The translations under genes were made by a program, and so were the position numbers. The notes under the pieces are model-generated. The model was not told where the DNA came from. It ran no database searches and saw nothing but the letters and a program-made list of their open reading frames with translations. Positions 8,251-16,025 of a DNA stretch of 64,000 bases are shown in pieces (the first letter of the stretch is position 1; each line of letters opens with the position of its first letter). This DNA comes from Clostridia bacterium (GTDB lineage Bacteria; Bacillota; Clostridia; Oscillospirales; CAG-272). The stretch covers positions 1 through 64,000 of the forward strand of contig JAFTNJ010000025.1 of assembly GCA_017451915.1 (NCBI GenBank), written 5' to 3'.

Positions 8251-9657
8251 TTAGATTTTATCCACTTTGAGGTTAGGGAAATATTTGCAGAATTCAGTGA
8301 TCTCGCGGCGGTAGTCGCCTGCCATCTCTACGAAGTGATGGATGTAGGGACCGTCCAGGAGGCGATCCTCCACCTTTTGCAGGTCGTCAAACTCGCCCCA
8401 GATATAGGTGCCGTGGGTCTGGGGACCGGGGGTGGTGTGGCAAAGCAGGGGCAGGATCATGTAGTTGCCGCTTTCCTGATCCATGCGGGCCACGGTGTAG
8501 GTGCCGTCCTTGCCGCGGAACCAGGAACGCTGGTTGACCAGGCGCGCCACCGAGTCCACGCCGCTCTCGGCCTTTTGGGAGAGAGGGAAGGGACCGCAGT
8601 GCCACAACAGCTCGGCGTTCTTGTTCTCGGGATGACGGACGGTGAACTCACCAAAGAGGGGCTTGCCCTCGCCCAGGGTCGCGCACTTGAGCAGAGCCAT
8701 GGTCATGGCGCAGTGCATATCGCTCTCGCAGGAGATCAGATAGCCCATATCGTTGAGCAGACCGTACACCGTGCAGGGAGCAAGACCGTCGAACATCACG
8801 GGGGTAGCCGTCCAGCACTCTGCCGAGATCACGTCCAGGTGGAACTCGTCAAAGAGATTCTTATACATCACCGTCATGGTAGCCATACGCTCCACGTAAG
8901 CGGGGGTCAGATCGTCCATTTTGTAGTTGGCCTTGATGTAGTCGGCCACCTTGGCGATCTCCTCACCGCAGGTCTCGGCGCAGGTCTTCATGCGCTGTTC
9001 GATGATGGCAAAGTTGATGGGAATGATCTTGACGCCAAAGCGCTCCATCAGCTCACCCTCGTTCCAGATCACCGAGAAGAAGGGGGCGGGGCGGGCACCA
9101 ACCTGACCAATGCGCAGGCCGGTAAAGTTTTTGACCATGCAGGTCACGCGAATGAAGCTCTCCAGACCCTCCTTAAACTCGTCGCTTTCTACGCGACAGC
9201 AGGGAAGATGGGAGAAGGGAATGTGCATCCGTTGCATCTGGCGGGATACGCCGAACAGACCGCACTGGGAGTCGGTGGGACGCATACCGTCCACGTAGTA
9301 CTCATCGTCCAGGGGAGCCCACAACAGCACGGGCTTGCCCAGGGCCTTGGCGATGTCGGCGGCGGCCTCCTCGTTGCCAAAGTTGCAGTTGATGATCATT
9401 ACGGCGTCCACCTTTTCTTGGCGGAAGCGTTCGATCACCTCGGCAGCCGAGGCATCGTCAAACACCAGGTCGGCAATGCCAATCCCCTTGTTGTCTACAA
9501 AGCTGACTTTGTCGGAAGAAAAGTGTTCTTCGATGTAATCCACAAAGCGCTTTCCTCTTTGCTCGGCAGAGTACCAGGTCAAAAACGTGCCGCGGGGACG
9601 GTCCGTTGTGTTTCGACGCATGGCAACCAAGCCGATCTTTACATTGTAATCGAGCAT
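8251..9657 (-). CDS. L-fucose/L-arabinose isomerase-family protein
   Basis: 468-aa cytoplasmic protein of the fucose/arabinose isomerase-like superfamily, which interconverts aldoses and ketoses with a divalent metal. It has alternating Rossmann-like segments in the N-terminal half (for example VDAVMIINCNFGNEEAA and KPVLLWAPLDD). The C-terminal part carries the conserved E/D/H patches SAECWTATP, CESDMHCAM and GPFPLSQ. It is shorter than classical FucI (about 590 aa), as are many uncharacterised family members. It is the promoter-proximal gene of the operon, divergent from AraC at 9812, so its substrate probably defines the pathway. The substrate is unknown. Confidence 0.8.
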   Translation of the reverse strand: MLDYNVKIGLVAMRRNTTDRPRGTFLTWYSAEQRGKRFVDYIEEHFSSDKVSFVDNKGIGIADLVFDDASAAEVIERFRQEKVDAVMIINCNFGNEEAAADIAKALGKPVLLWAPLDDEYYVDGMRPTDSQCGLFGVSRQMQRMHIPFSHLPCCRVESDEFKEGLESFIRVTCMVKNFTGLRIGQVGARPAPFFSVIWNEGELMERFGVKIIPINFAIIEQRMKTCAETCGEEIAKVADYIKANYKMDDLTPAYVERMATMTVMYKNLFDEFHLDVISAECWTATPVMFDGLAPCTVYGLLNDMGYLISCESDMHCAMTMALLKCATLGEGKPLFGEFTVRHPENKNAELLWHCGPFPLSQKAESGVDSVARLVNQRSWFRGKDGTYTVARMDQESGNYMILPLLCHTTPGPQTHGTYIWGEFDDLQKVEDRLLDGPYIHHFVEMAGDYRREITEFCKYFPNLKVDKI

Positions 9658-9693
9658 ACTGTTTCTCCTTTTTTTATTTTTTTCACCTTTTAT

Positions 9694-9780
9694 TTTATAA
9701 CATCTTTCTGCGTTTGTAAATGTAAAAAAAATGTATCTTTTTGTAAAAAACGATACATTTTAAAAAAGCTATGGTATAAT
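9694..9780. promoter_or_regulatory. Divergent control region of the isomerase operon and araC at 9812
   Basis: An inverted repeat AAATGTATC (9729-9737) / GATACATTT (9752-9760) lies between the two genes. On the plus strand it overlaps the expected -35 position of TATAAT at 9775-9780. On the minus strand it is just upstream of a weak TTTACA (9715-9720) and TATAAA (9694-9699) pair with a short 15-bp spacer. The layout suits an AraC-type activator of the minus operon that also controls itself. Confidence 0.6.
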
Positions 9781-9811
9781 AGAGAAAATAGAACCTTGCA
9801 GAGGTGACAAA

Positions 9812-10657
9812 ATGAAACGGATATCCTTTGAAAAACTCTACAATACCGAATTTTACGTCCGTGAGCCCATGGCCAAGCCCCAGTACTGGGCTATCCGTGG
9901 GAACGTGTATAACGCCATGGGGCACCCCAAGGCCTCCCATACTCTTCTTTGGTTCAAAAATTGCTCGGCAACCATCACCGATTCCCACGGAAACGTGCTG
10001 GAGGTGGAGCGGAATCAGGTGGCATACATGGGCAAGGGTCTGGAATACGTGGTGGAATTCCACGATACCAACCAGAGCCGCGAGGACACGGTGGTGATTC
10101 ATTTTCAGCTCACCGATTGGGAGGGAGAGGACATTCTCCCCTGTGATACCCCCATCGTTTGTGTCCGTCGAGTGGAGTCCTCCATGGCACTTTTGTTCGA
10201 TCATCTGGCCGAGGAATTTAAAAAGAACGTGGTTTGTATTCCCGAGGTGACCTCCTCGATTTACAAGATCCTCTCGGTGATTTGTCAAAAACAAAAACGT
10301 CGCGCCGTAAAGAATAAGTACGCCTGCATTTTGGTGGGAATCGAGCTTTTGGAGGAGGACAGCGACCTGAGCATTGCCGAGATCGCCGCCAAATGCGGCA
10401 TCAGCGAGTGCTATTTCCGTCGGTTGTTCCAGGAGTACAGTGGGGAGAGCCCCATGAATTTCCGTCAGCACTACCGCATTGAAAAGGCCAAGCAGCTGTT
10501 GCTTTCCGACGAGTATTTTTCCATTGGTGAGATCGCGCAGATGCTGAATTTTTCGGATATTTACCATTTCAGTAAGACCTTTAAAAAGTATTGCGGGGTA
10601 TCGCCCAACCGCTTTTTGCAGCAGGAAAAGACGCGACACTTGGCGCAGACGCAATGA
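9812..10657 (+). CDS. AraC-family transcriptional regulator
   Basis: 281-aa regulator with an N-terminal cupin-like sensor region of about 170 residues and a C-terminal double helix-turn-helix. The first helix pair is LSIAEIAAKCGISECYFRRLF and the second is FSIGEIAQMLNFSDIYHFSKTF, ending in the standard CGVSPNRFLQ. The start ATG follows GAGGTGA. It is transcribed away from the isomerase-to-etf operon and very likely activates it in response to its sugar. A bidirectional terminator follows. Confidence 0.92.
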   Translation: MKRISFEKLYNTEFYVREPMAKPQYWAIRGNVYNAMGHPKASHTLLWFKNCSATITDSHGNVLEVERNQVAYMGKGLEYVVEFHDTNQSREDTVVIHFQLTDWEGEDILPCDTPIVCVRRVESSMALLFDHLAEEFKKNVVCIPEVTSSIYKILSVICQKQKRRAVKNKYACILVGIELLEEDSDLSIAEIAAKCGISECYFRRLFQEYSGESPMNFRQHYRIEKAKQLLLSDEYFSIGEIAQMLNFSDIYHFSKTFKKYCGVSPNRFLQQEKTRHLAQTQ

Positions 10658-10691
10658 TGCGGAGGGCAGTGAACAATACAAACGGTTTTAT

Positions 10692-10736
10692 AAAAGGGGT
10701 TGGTCAGGCTTTTTTGAGCTTGACCAACCCCTTTTT
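10692..10736. terminator. Bidirectional rho-independent terminator
   Basis: A 15-bp perfect stem, arms at 10692-10706 and 10721-10735, is flanked by A-runs on the left and T-runs on the right. It lies between the convergent ends of the AraC gene (+) and the oxidoreductase (-) and can stop transcription both ways. Confidence 0.9.
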
Positions 10737-10765
10737 ATAAATTGATATCTGTGGCACGGAGGCTT

Positions 10766-11749
10766 TTATCCCACCGTAAGCACGACCTTGCCCACGTTCT
10801 GTCCCTTGTAGAGGATGTCCTGGGCCGCCTCGGCCTCCTGAATGGGAAGCACCTTGTAGATGGTGGGCTTGACCAGTCCTGCCTCGATCTTGGGGTACAC
10901 CCGTTCTACCAGCTCGGCAAGGATCTGTGCTTTGACCGCAGGCGTGCGGGAGCGCAGGGTGCTGCCAATGATCCGCACGTTGCGGACGTAGATGTTCTTC
11001 AGATCGATCTCGGTGTGGGTTCCCGCCAGAGCGGCAATCATGATCCAGCGTGCCCCGTGGGTGAGGTAATGGATGCATTTGCCCATGATCTCACCGCCCA
11101 GGCAGTCGATGGCAACGTCCACGCCGTGACCGTTCTCCAACTCTTTTTTGAGCACCAGGGAGATGTCCTCCTTGGAGGTGTTGACTACCACGTCGGCCCC
11201 CAGGTGTCCGATCTTGGCGGCGATCTCATCCGAGAGGACGGTGGTGATCACGCGGATCCCAAAGGCCTTGGCCATGGGAATGATGACGCTGGCAAGCCCC
11301 GAGGCTCCCGCGTTCATCAACAGGGTATTCCCCTCCTTGATCCCGCCCTCCATAAAGAGATTCAGGTAGGCGGTGGCAAAGGCCTCGGGAATGGCGGCGG
11401 CCTCTACCATCGAGCAGTTTTTGGGAATGGGCATGAGCATATCGTATTTGACGTTGACGTATTCGGCGTATCCACCGCCGCCAAGAAGGGCGCAGACGCG
11501 GTCGCCTACCTTCCAGTGGGATAGCGTTTGTGCTTTGGCACCCACCTCAATGATCGTGCCGGCGATCTCCAGACCCATCCACTCGGGACAGCCGGGAGGG
11601 GGCGGATAGTCGCCTTCCCGTTGCATCAGGTCGGCACGGTTGAGGGCGGCGGCTTCGATCTTTACCAGGCAGTCCTCGGCACCGCACAGAGGCATGGGGA
11701 CGTCATCCCAGCGCAGACTTTTATCTTCGTTTACTAAAATGGCTTTCAT
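10766..11749 (-). CDS. Quinone oxidoreductase-type MDR dehydrogenase (zinc-free)
   Basis: 327-aa medium-chain reductase of the QOR/PIG3 type, which uses NADPH to reduce quinones or enones. The GroES-like N-terminus includes LNRADLMQREGDYPPPPG, typical of the PIG3 branch. The cofactor site NAGASGLASVIIPMAKAFG follows, and no structural-zinc cysteine cluster is present. It is the last gene of the SDR-AroD-SDR-hydrolase operon; its ATG overlaps the hydrolase stop by 4 bp. It may reduce an unsaturated ketone formed by the dehydratase, but this is inference. Confidence 0.87.
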   Translation of the reverse strand: MKAILVNEDKSLRWDDVPMPLCGAEDCLVKIEAAALNRADLMQREGDYPPPPGCPEWMGLEIAGTIIEVGAKAQTLSHWKVGDRVCALLGGGGYAEYVNVKYDMLMPIPKNCSMVEAAAIPEAFATAYLNLFMEGGIKEGNTLLMNAGASGLASVIIPMAKAFGIRVITTVLSDEIAAKIGHLGADVVVNTSKEDISLVLKKELENGHGVDVAIDCLGGEIMGKCIHYLTHGARWIMIAALAGTHTEIDLKNIYVRNVRIIGSTLRSRTPAVKAQILAELVERVYPKIEAGLVKPTIYKVLPIQEAEAAQDILYKGQNVGKVVLTVG

Positions 11750-12405
11750 AATTGATTTCCCTTCGTTTTATTTCGGTCGTGCGCCAGGAGAACGGTGTAC
11801 TCGGGGGCACGGTAGGTTTGAATAAAGGCTTGACTTTTTTCGGGACAGACCGAGCTGCCCGTGGGAATCTGCCGTATCAGGCATTCCTGCTTGTAGCATT
11901 CGTCCCCCGCAATCACGTAGGTGGTATGTTCGGCGGCAACGGTGACGATGCTGGAGCCAATGCTGTGACCGCCGATACAAAGGACATCCACACCCTCGCA
12001 GATGTGGAAGGCCGAATCAAAGAGATTCAAGGTCAACTCCGTGGGGAGGTACTGTCGCTTTTGCGCCCGTGCGGCCTCCTCCCGCTGGATATGCACCAGC
12101 GCCCCGGGAAAGTCCTTGGCACATTCGATGTGATCGTGGTGGGCGTGGGTGATGACGAGATCGGTGATCTCCTCGGGGGAAAAGCCCTCCCGTCGCAAGG
12201 CCTCCACGGGGGAGGAGAAGTTGCGTATATCAAAGCCGGGCATGGTCTTGCAGCCCGCATCCACCAGGATCTTCTTGCCCTCGGTCTCGATGAGATAGAG
12301 GCAGAAGACGATGGGCAGCTCCCGCTCCCGACTTCCTCCCCGGAAGATCAGATCCTCCCGCAAAAAGGACTCGGCGTATTGAACGGTGTGAATCGTAATA
12401 CTCAT
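11746..12405 (-). CDS. Metallo-beta-lactamase-fold hydrolase (AHL-lactonase-like)
   Basis: 219-aa cytoplasmic hydrolase with the metal-binding signature HAHHDH (HxHxDH), a GGHSIGS segment, the bridging Asp in IAGDECYK and a late His in LLAHDRN. This arrangement is that of N-acyl-homoserine lactonase-type lactonases. In a sugar or cyclitol operon, opening of a lactone intermediate formed by the adjacent SDR dehydrogenases is the simplest role; quorum quenching has no contextual support. It overlaps both neighbours by 4 bp, so it is translationally coupled. Confidence 0.83.
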   Translation of the reverse strand: MSITIHTVQYAESFLREDLIFRGGSRERELPIVFCLYLIETEGKKILVDAGCKTMPGFDIRNFSSPVEALRREGFSPEEITDLVITHAHHDHIECAKDFPGALVHIQREEAARAQKRQYLPTELTLNLFDSAFHICEGVDVLCIGGHSIGSSIVTVAAEHTTYVIAGDECYKQECLIRQIPTGSSVCPEKSQAFIQTYRAPEYTVLLAHDRNKTKGNQL

Positions 12406-13139
12406 TGCTTTTTCCTGCAGCCGTCGATCTGAATGTTTTGCCCCGAAATGTAGGTGGCGTCGTCACTTGCCAGGAAGCAGATCAGGTTGGCGTTTTCCAT
12501 GGTGGAGCCGGTGCGTCCCATAAAGGAAAGCTCGCTGGGCTGGGAGTAGTTCAGGTCGTCCTCCTCCGAGGGGCTGACGCTCCCGGGAGATACGCAGTTG
12601 ACCAGCACGCCCTTGCCGCTGACCTCCTTGGCCAGGGCTCGGGTCATGGAGATCAGCGCACCCTTGGTAGCCGAATAATGCACCATTTTGGCGTTTCCGT
12701 AAACGCCTGCCACCGAGGCCACGTTGATGATCCGCCCGTAGCCCTCCTCCAGCATATCGGGGAGCGCGGCGCGGGTACAATAGACAACGCTCATCACGTT
12801 GACGTCCAGATAACGCTTCCATTCCTCCACGGGGGTATCCATAAAGGCGGTTTTGCTCCGCCAGAGGGCGGCGTTGTTGACCAGAATGTCGATCTTGCCA
12901 AAGGTTTCTTTCGCCTTGGCAAAGGCGGTGTTTACAGCGGCCTCGTCGGAGACGTCACATACCAGGGGCAGGACCCGACCGGGCAGGGCTTCGATCTCTC
13001 GTCGGAGCTTTTCCAGCCCCTCACCGTTGAGGTCCAGCGCAACTACGTGTGCCCCCTCCTGCGCCATCTTGATGGCGGTGGCGCGACCGATGCCTACGGC
13101 GGCACCCGTAACCAGGGCGACTTTATTTTTCAGCTTCAT
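12402..13139 (-). CDS. Short-chain dehydrogenase/reductase (classical SDR)
   Basis: 245-aa NAD(P)-dependent dehydrogenase. It has the cofactor motif TGAAVGIG, NNAALW, a catalytic Ser in NVASVAGVYG and YSATKG as the YxxxK pair. It ends with the C-terminal ISGQNIQIDGC common to FabG-like enzymes. I place the start at ATG 13139, which overlaps the dehydratase stop by 4 bp, rather than at in-frame codons further upstream inside that gene. It probably oxidises a ring or sugar hydroxyl in the pathway with the other SDR at 13916. Confidence 0.88.
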   Translation of the reverse strand: MKLKNKVALVTGAAVGIGRATAIKMAQEGAHVVALDLNGEGLEKLRREIEALPGRVLPLVCDVSDEAAVNTAFAKAKETFGKIDILVNNAALWRSKTAFMDTPVEEWKRYLDVNVMSVVYCTRAALPDMLEEGYGRIINVASVAGVYGNAKMVHYSATKGALISMTRALAKEVSGKGVLVNCVSPGSVSPSEEDDLNYSQPSELSFMGRTGSTMENANLICFLASDDATYISGQNIQIDGCRKKQ

Positions 13140-13912
13140 ACGTCTTTCCTCGATTTCTTTAAATAGTTGCGGATCACCCTCATGTCCGACAGCAAGGGTT
13201 GAACGGGGGTGGTATACTCGTCGTATTCGTGAACGCACAGATACATACAGCAGCCCAGCTCGCCTCCAATGCGGCGCAACAGATGACATTCGCCTCCGCA
13301 CAGGAGGAGGAATGGGATCGACAGATGCTCCTTGAGGAGGTGGATGATCCGAAGATTTTCCAGCTGCTCCTCCATGGTGTTGGCCTTGACCACGATCTTG
13401 GAGATGTCGGCACCCCGTTCCTGATGTCCCAGAGCGATCTCGAGAACCTGCTCTGCCGGGATGAATTTATGAACGTGAGAGGAGATCAGCACCTCAGCAC
13501 CCGCGCGATGCAAACGGTCTGCCAGATCCTTTTGCTTTTGCACGGCAACGGGATCGGTGGTAAACTCTCCGGGCTGGGCGTCAAAATAATCTCCCATCAT
13601 ATCGCATAGCGTAGCACTGCACTCGGCCAGCTCCACCAGCTCGTCGGCCAGGACCTCATCGGTTTTTCCCTCATTTTTATGACCGCGATAATTGGTGACG
13701 TACACCGGTCGCCCCTGGGTCGAAGCAAAGAGACGCTTGTAGGTTTTGGGGGTACGGTGTGTGGACTCCAGCTTGCAAAACTGCATCCCCAAGGCGTCGG
13801 CGCCCTCGGGAATGGAATAACGAACCAGCTCCTCGATACGGTTGGGTTCGGAGCCCTGTACCATGCAGGTCAACAGGGGCTCTTCATGATTCAAAAAGCT
13901 TGGTTTTTTCAT
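13136..13912 (-). CDS. Type I 3-dehydroquinate dehydratase family protein (AroD-like)
   Basis: 258-aa (beta/alpha)8 enzyme. Type I members dehydrate 3-dehydroquinate to 3-dehydroshikimate through a Schiff-base lysine. Supporting motifs are EGADALGMQFCKLE (family E-x-R/C-x-D/E strand), ISSHVHKF where the catalytic His pair region lies, and the lysine in DISKIVVKANTMEE. The usual EWRAD and SYHDF patches are modified, so the substrate may differ from dehydroquinate. It sits between two SDR genes rather than with aro biosynthesis genes, which points to catabolism of quinate, shikimate or a similar cyclitol. A housekeeping role remains possible. Confidence 0.78.
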   Translation of the reverse strand: MKKPSFLNHEEPLLTCMVQGSEPNRIEELVRYSIPEGADALGMQFCKLESTHRTPKTYKRLFASTQGRPVYVTNYRGHKNEGKTDEVLADELVELAECSATLCDMMGDYFDAQPGEFTTDPVAVQKQKDLADRLHRAGAEVLISSHVHKFIPAEQVLEIALGHQERGADISKIVVKANTMEEQLENLRIIHLLKEHLSIPFLLLCGGECHLLRRIGGELGCCMYLCVHEYDEYTTPVQPLLSDMRVIRNYLKKSRKDV

Positions 13913-13915
13913 GGC

Positions 13916-14677
13916 TCATCCTCGCTTCATGGCGTTGCGTCCGCCGTCGATCATAATATTTTCTCCGTTGATGAATTTGCCTTTCTCCGACGCCACGAAC
14001 AGCACCAGGTCGATGATCTCCTGGGGATCGGCGGCGCGTCCCAGCATGGTCTTCATGTTTGCCATATTGGCGCGGGTGAGCACCGGACCGGGGGAGATGC
14101 AAACGCAACGAATGCCGTGGGGAGCCCCGAACTGGGCCATGGACTTGGTAAAGCCGTACATCAGCGCCGATTTTGCCGTAGGGTACTCGGCACCGTAACC
14201 GTCCCCCTCCATACCCGTGATCGAGCCGATGTTGATCACAAGACCGCTCTTTTGCTCTCGCATCTGCTTCATTACCGCGTGGGCAAAATAGAAGGGACCC
14301 TTTAGATTCACGTCCAGACCCCAATCAAAGACTTCAATGGGAACGTCGGGGAACTCGGGATAGTCTGCGCGATGGATCCCACGCATCCGCACGGCGGTAC
14401 CGCCGGCAAAGTTGGCCATAATATCAATGCGGCCAAATTCCTTCACCGCCTGATCCCGAACGTTGCAGACCTGGGCATAGTCCCGCACGTCGCAGAGCAC
14501 GCCCAGAGCGCGTCCCTTTCCTTGGCGGTTGATCTCGGCCACCTTTTCCATGAGCACGGGCTCGTTCACGTCACACATTACCACGTTCCCGCCCAGGGCG
14601 GCAAAGTTTTGGGCAAAGAGCAGCCCCATGCCCGAGGCGGCCCCGCTGGAAATGGCTACTTGATTCTCAAATTGCAC
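13916..14677 (-). CDS. Short-chain dehydrogenase/reductase
   Basis: 253-aa classical SDR. It has the cofactor motif SGAASGMG (Ser replaces the usual Thr), the active-site Ser in IGSITGMEGDG, YPTAKSA as YxxxK, and FINGENIMIDGGR at the C-terminus. It is the first gene of the five-gene operon and has a clear upstream promoter at 14710-14738. With an AroD-like enzyme next to it, oxidation of a cyclitol or quinate-type hydroxyl is the likely first step. The substrate cannot be fixed from sequence. Confidence 0.88.
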   Translation of the reverse strand: MQFENQVAISSGAASGMGLLFAQNFAALGGNVVMCDVNEPVLMEKVAEINRQGKGRALGVLCDVRDYAQVCNVRDQAVKEFGRIDIMANFAGGTAVRMRGIHRADYPEFPDVPIEVFDWGLDVNLKGPFYFAHAVMKQMREQKSGLVINIGSITGMEGDGYGAEYPTAKSALMYGFTKSMAQFGAPHGIRCVCISPGPVLTRANMANMKTMLGRAADPQEIIDLVLFVASEKGKFINGENIMIDGGRNAMKRG

Positions 14678-14709
14678 GGTAAAACCCTCCTTGGTTTGGT
14701 TATACCTCT

Positions 14710-14738
14710 ATTATAATGCCAATGATTTCCGTTTTCAA
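14710..14738 (-). promoter_or_regulatory. SigA-type promoter of the SDR-aroD operon
   Basis: On the minus strand TTGAAA (14733-14738) and TATAAT (14710-14715) are separated by exactly 17 bp, ending 33 bp before the first start codon. Confidence 0.8.
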
Positions 14739-14789
14739 TAGAAAAAGCGATACAGATTTGATCTTTTTGATACTGTTTTTGTTTTTATC

Positions 14790-14818
14790 TTGCTTTTTCT
14801 TGATAAAAATGGTATAAT
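14790..14818 (+). promoter_or_regulatory. Promoter of araC at 14846
   Basis: TTGCTT (14790-14795), 17-bp spacer, TATAAT (14813-14818). It is followed closely by the AAGGAGG ribosome site of the regulator, so the leader is short. Confidence 0.7.
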
Positions 14819-14845
14819 GAAGAAAAAACGAAGGAGGCGAGACGA

Positions 14846-15604
14846 ATGCGGCAGATTCCCAACTGGATCGTGGTAACCCAAGTGGAGGACGTGGTTACGG
14901 TCAGCTCACCCAAGGGGCGGCAGGTAAGCATTCATAACCGAAGGAACTACGGCTTGTCCTTTTGCCTGGAGGGGCAGATTACGTATACCCATAAGGGAAG
15001 GGAATATATTTCGGATCGCAACCACGCCGTGCTCCTGCCGCGTGGGGAAAGCTACACCCTTTACGGGGATAAGACCGGGCGGTTTCCCTTGATCAATTTT
15101 CAGTGCGAGGGGCTGCTTCTCAATACCCATGAGGTGATTCCCCTGGAGCATCCCGAGGCTTTTTTAAAGACCTACGAGGAGATGCGCGCTCTCTGGCCCT
15201 TTGCCGAAAACCGCCTGCGGGTGCTCAGCCTCTTTTACGATCTCCTGGATCGCTTGACGGGAGAGCCCAATCGGGATCCCCTGGCCCCGGCCCTCCTTTA
15301 TATAGAGCAGCATTACCGGGAGCCCGACCTGAACAACGCCGCGCTGGCGCGGCAATGTCGGATCAGCGAGGTCTATTTGCGCAAGCTTTTTGTTAAGCAG
15401 TACGGAAAGAGTCCCCGCCACTATTTGATCGATGTCCGCATTCAAAAGGCCAAGCAGCTGCTCTCCGAGGGAACCTTGAAGGTGGCGGCCGTGTCCGAGC
15501 AATGCGGCTTTTCCAATCCCTATCACTTTTGCCGGAGCTTTAAGAGTGCCGTGGGAGTAACGCCCACCGAATACATGATGGAGCATCGGGTGCTCTCGCT
15601 TTGA
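14846..15604 (+). CDS. AraC-family transcriptional regulator
   Basis: 252-aa regulator with an N-terminal cupin-like domain (residues 20-110, including the GRxYISDRNHAVLLPRGESY-type strand) and a C-terminal AraC double helix-turn-helix: NNAALARQCRISEVYLRKLF, then LKVAAVSEQCGFSNPYHFCRSF with VGVTPTEY. It diverges from the SDR-AroD operon and is its likely activator. AAGGAGG precedes the ATG. A strong terminator follows the gene. Confidence 0.92.
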   Translation: MRQIPNWIVVTQVEDVVTVSSPKGRQVSIHNRRNYGLSFCLEGQITYTHKGREYISDRNHAVLLPRGESYTLYGDKTGRFPLINFQCEGLLLNTHEVIPLEHPEAFLKTYEEMRALWPFAENRLRVLSLFYDLLDRLTGEPNRDPLAPALLYIEQHYREPDLNNAALARQCRISEVYLRKLFVKQYGKSPRHYLIDVRIQKAKQLLSEGTLKVAAVSEQCGFSNPYHFCRSFKSAVGVTPTEYMMEHRVLSL

Positions 15605-15610
15605 GAAAAG

Positions 15611-15657
15611 AACGGCGGAGCCATCTACACAAATTGCGTAGATGGCTCCGCCGTTTT
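15611..15657 (+). terminator. Rho-independent terminator after araC
   Basis: Perfect 18-bp stem, arms 15611-15628 and 15638-15655, followed by TTTTG. It directly follows the AraC stop codon. Confidence 0.88.
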
Positions 15658-15763
15658 GTTATTATTGCCTTTAGACAGTTGAGCACTATGCGCGAAACAG
15701 ACACCCACCCGCATAACGGGGGGCGACAAAGGTTTTCCCCTTGTTTTAGGAGCAAATGTAACA

Positions 15764-15884
15764 TAAGCCTTCTCCTGAGGGAGAAGGGGGACCACCGTAG
15801 GTGGTGGATGAGGAGTTACTTTGGAATTAGAACACCTCATCCGGCAGCCTTCGACTGCCACCTTCCCCCGCTGGGGAAGGCTTA
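15764..15884. repeat. Composite palindromic intergenic element (MITE-like)
   Basis: About 121 bp bounded by an imperfect inverted repeat TAAGCCTTCTCC / GGGGAAGGCTTA. It contains nested hairpins (CCACCGTAGGTGG, GGATGAGG/CCTCATCC, GGCAGCCTTCGACTGCC). The overall look matches small non-coding palindromic repeats that are abundant in many Clostridia genomes. It has no coding capacity. It occupies the middle of the 414-bp gap 15605-16018; bases 15658-15763 hold nothing else I recognise. Confidence 0.72.
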
Positions 15885-15886
15885 CT

Positions 15887-16025
15887 GTTGTTTGCGCTCT
15901 TGATTATGGAGGGAGAGTTTGCTCAACGCTTTTGCAATGCAAAAGCCAGCGGCTTGAGCCGCTGGCCGGTCCTATTGGGCTTTTAGCCCTCGTGCACACC
16001 ATCCGTTTGATGAGAGCATTATGAT
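15887..16025. repeat. Multi-hairpin intergenic repeat, copy 2
   Basis: Second copy of the element at 1-139, close to identical over about 120 bp. The GCCAGCGGC-TTGA-GCCGCTGGC hairpin is perfect here, while the ACCACCCG hairpin of copy 1 is decayed. Like copy 1 it lies just downstream of a minus-strand operon, and its last few bases overlap the dgoK stop at 16019. Confidence 0.75.

Noticed and set aside
4035..8270. A 1,411-codon open frame on the plus strand
   Set aside because: It lies antisense to the PfkB, aldolase, Fe-S and FAD-oxidase genes, has no ribosome site or family motif, and is explained by codon bias of those genes.
11746..12405. Quorum-quenching lactonase
   Set aside because: The fold and metal motif fit, but coupling to SDR and AroD-like genes points to a metabolic lactone instead.
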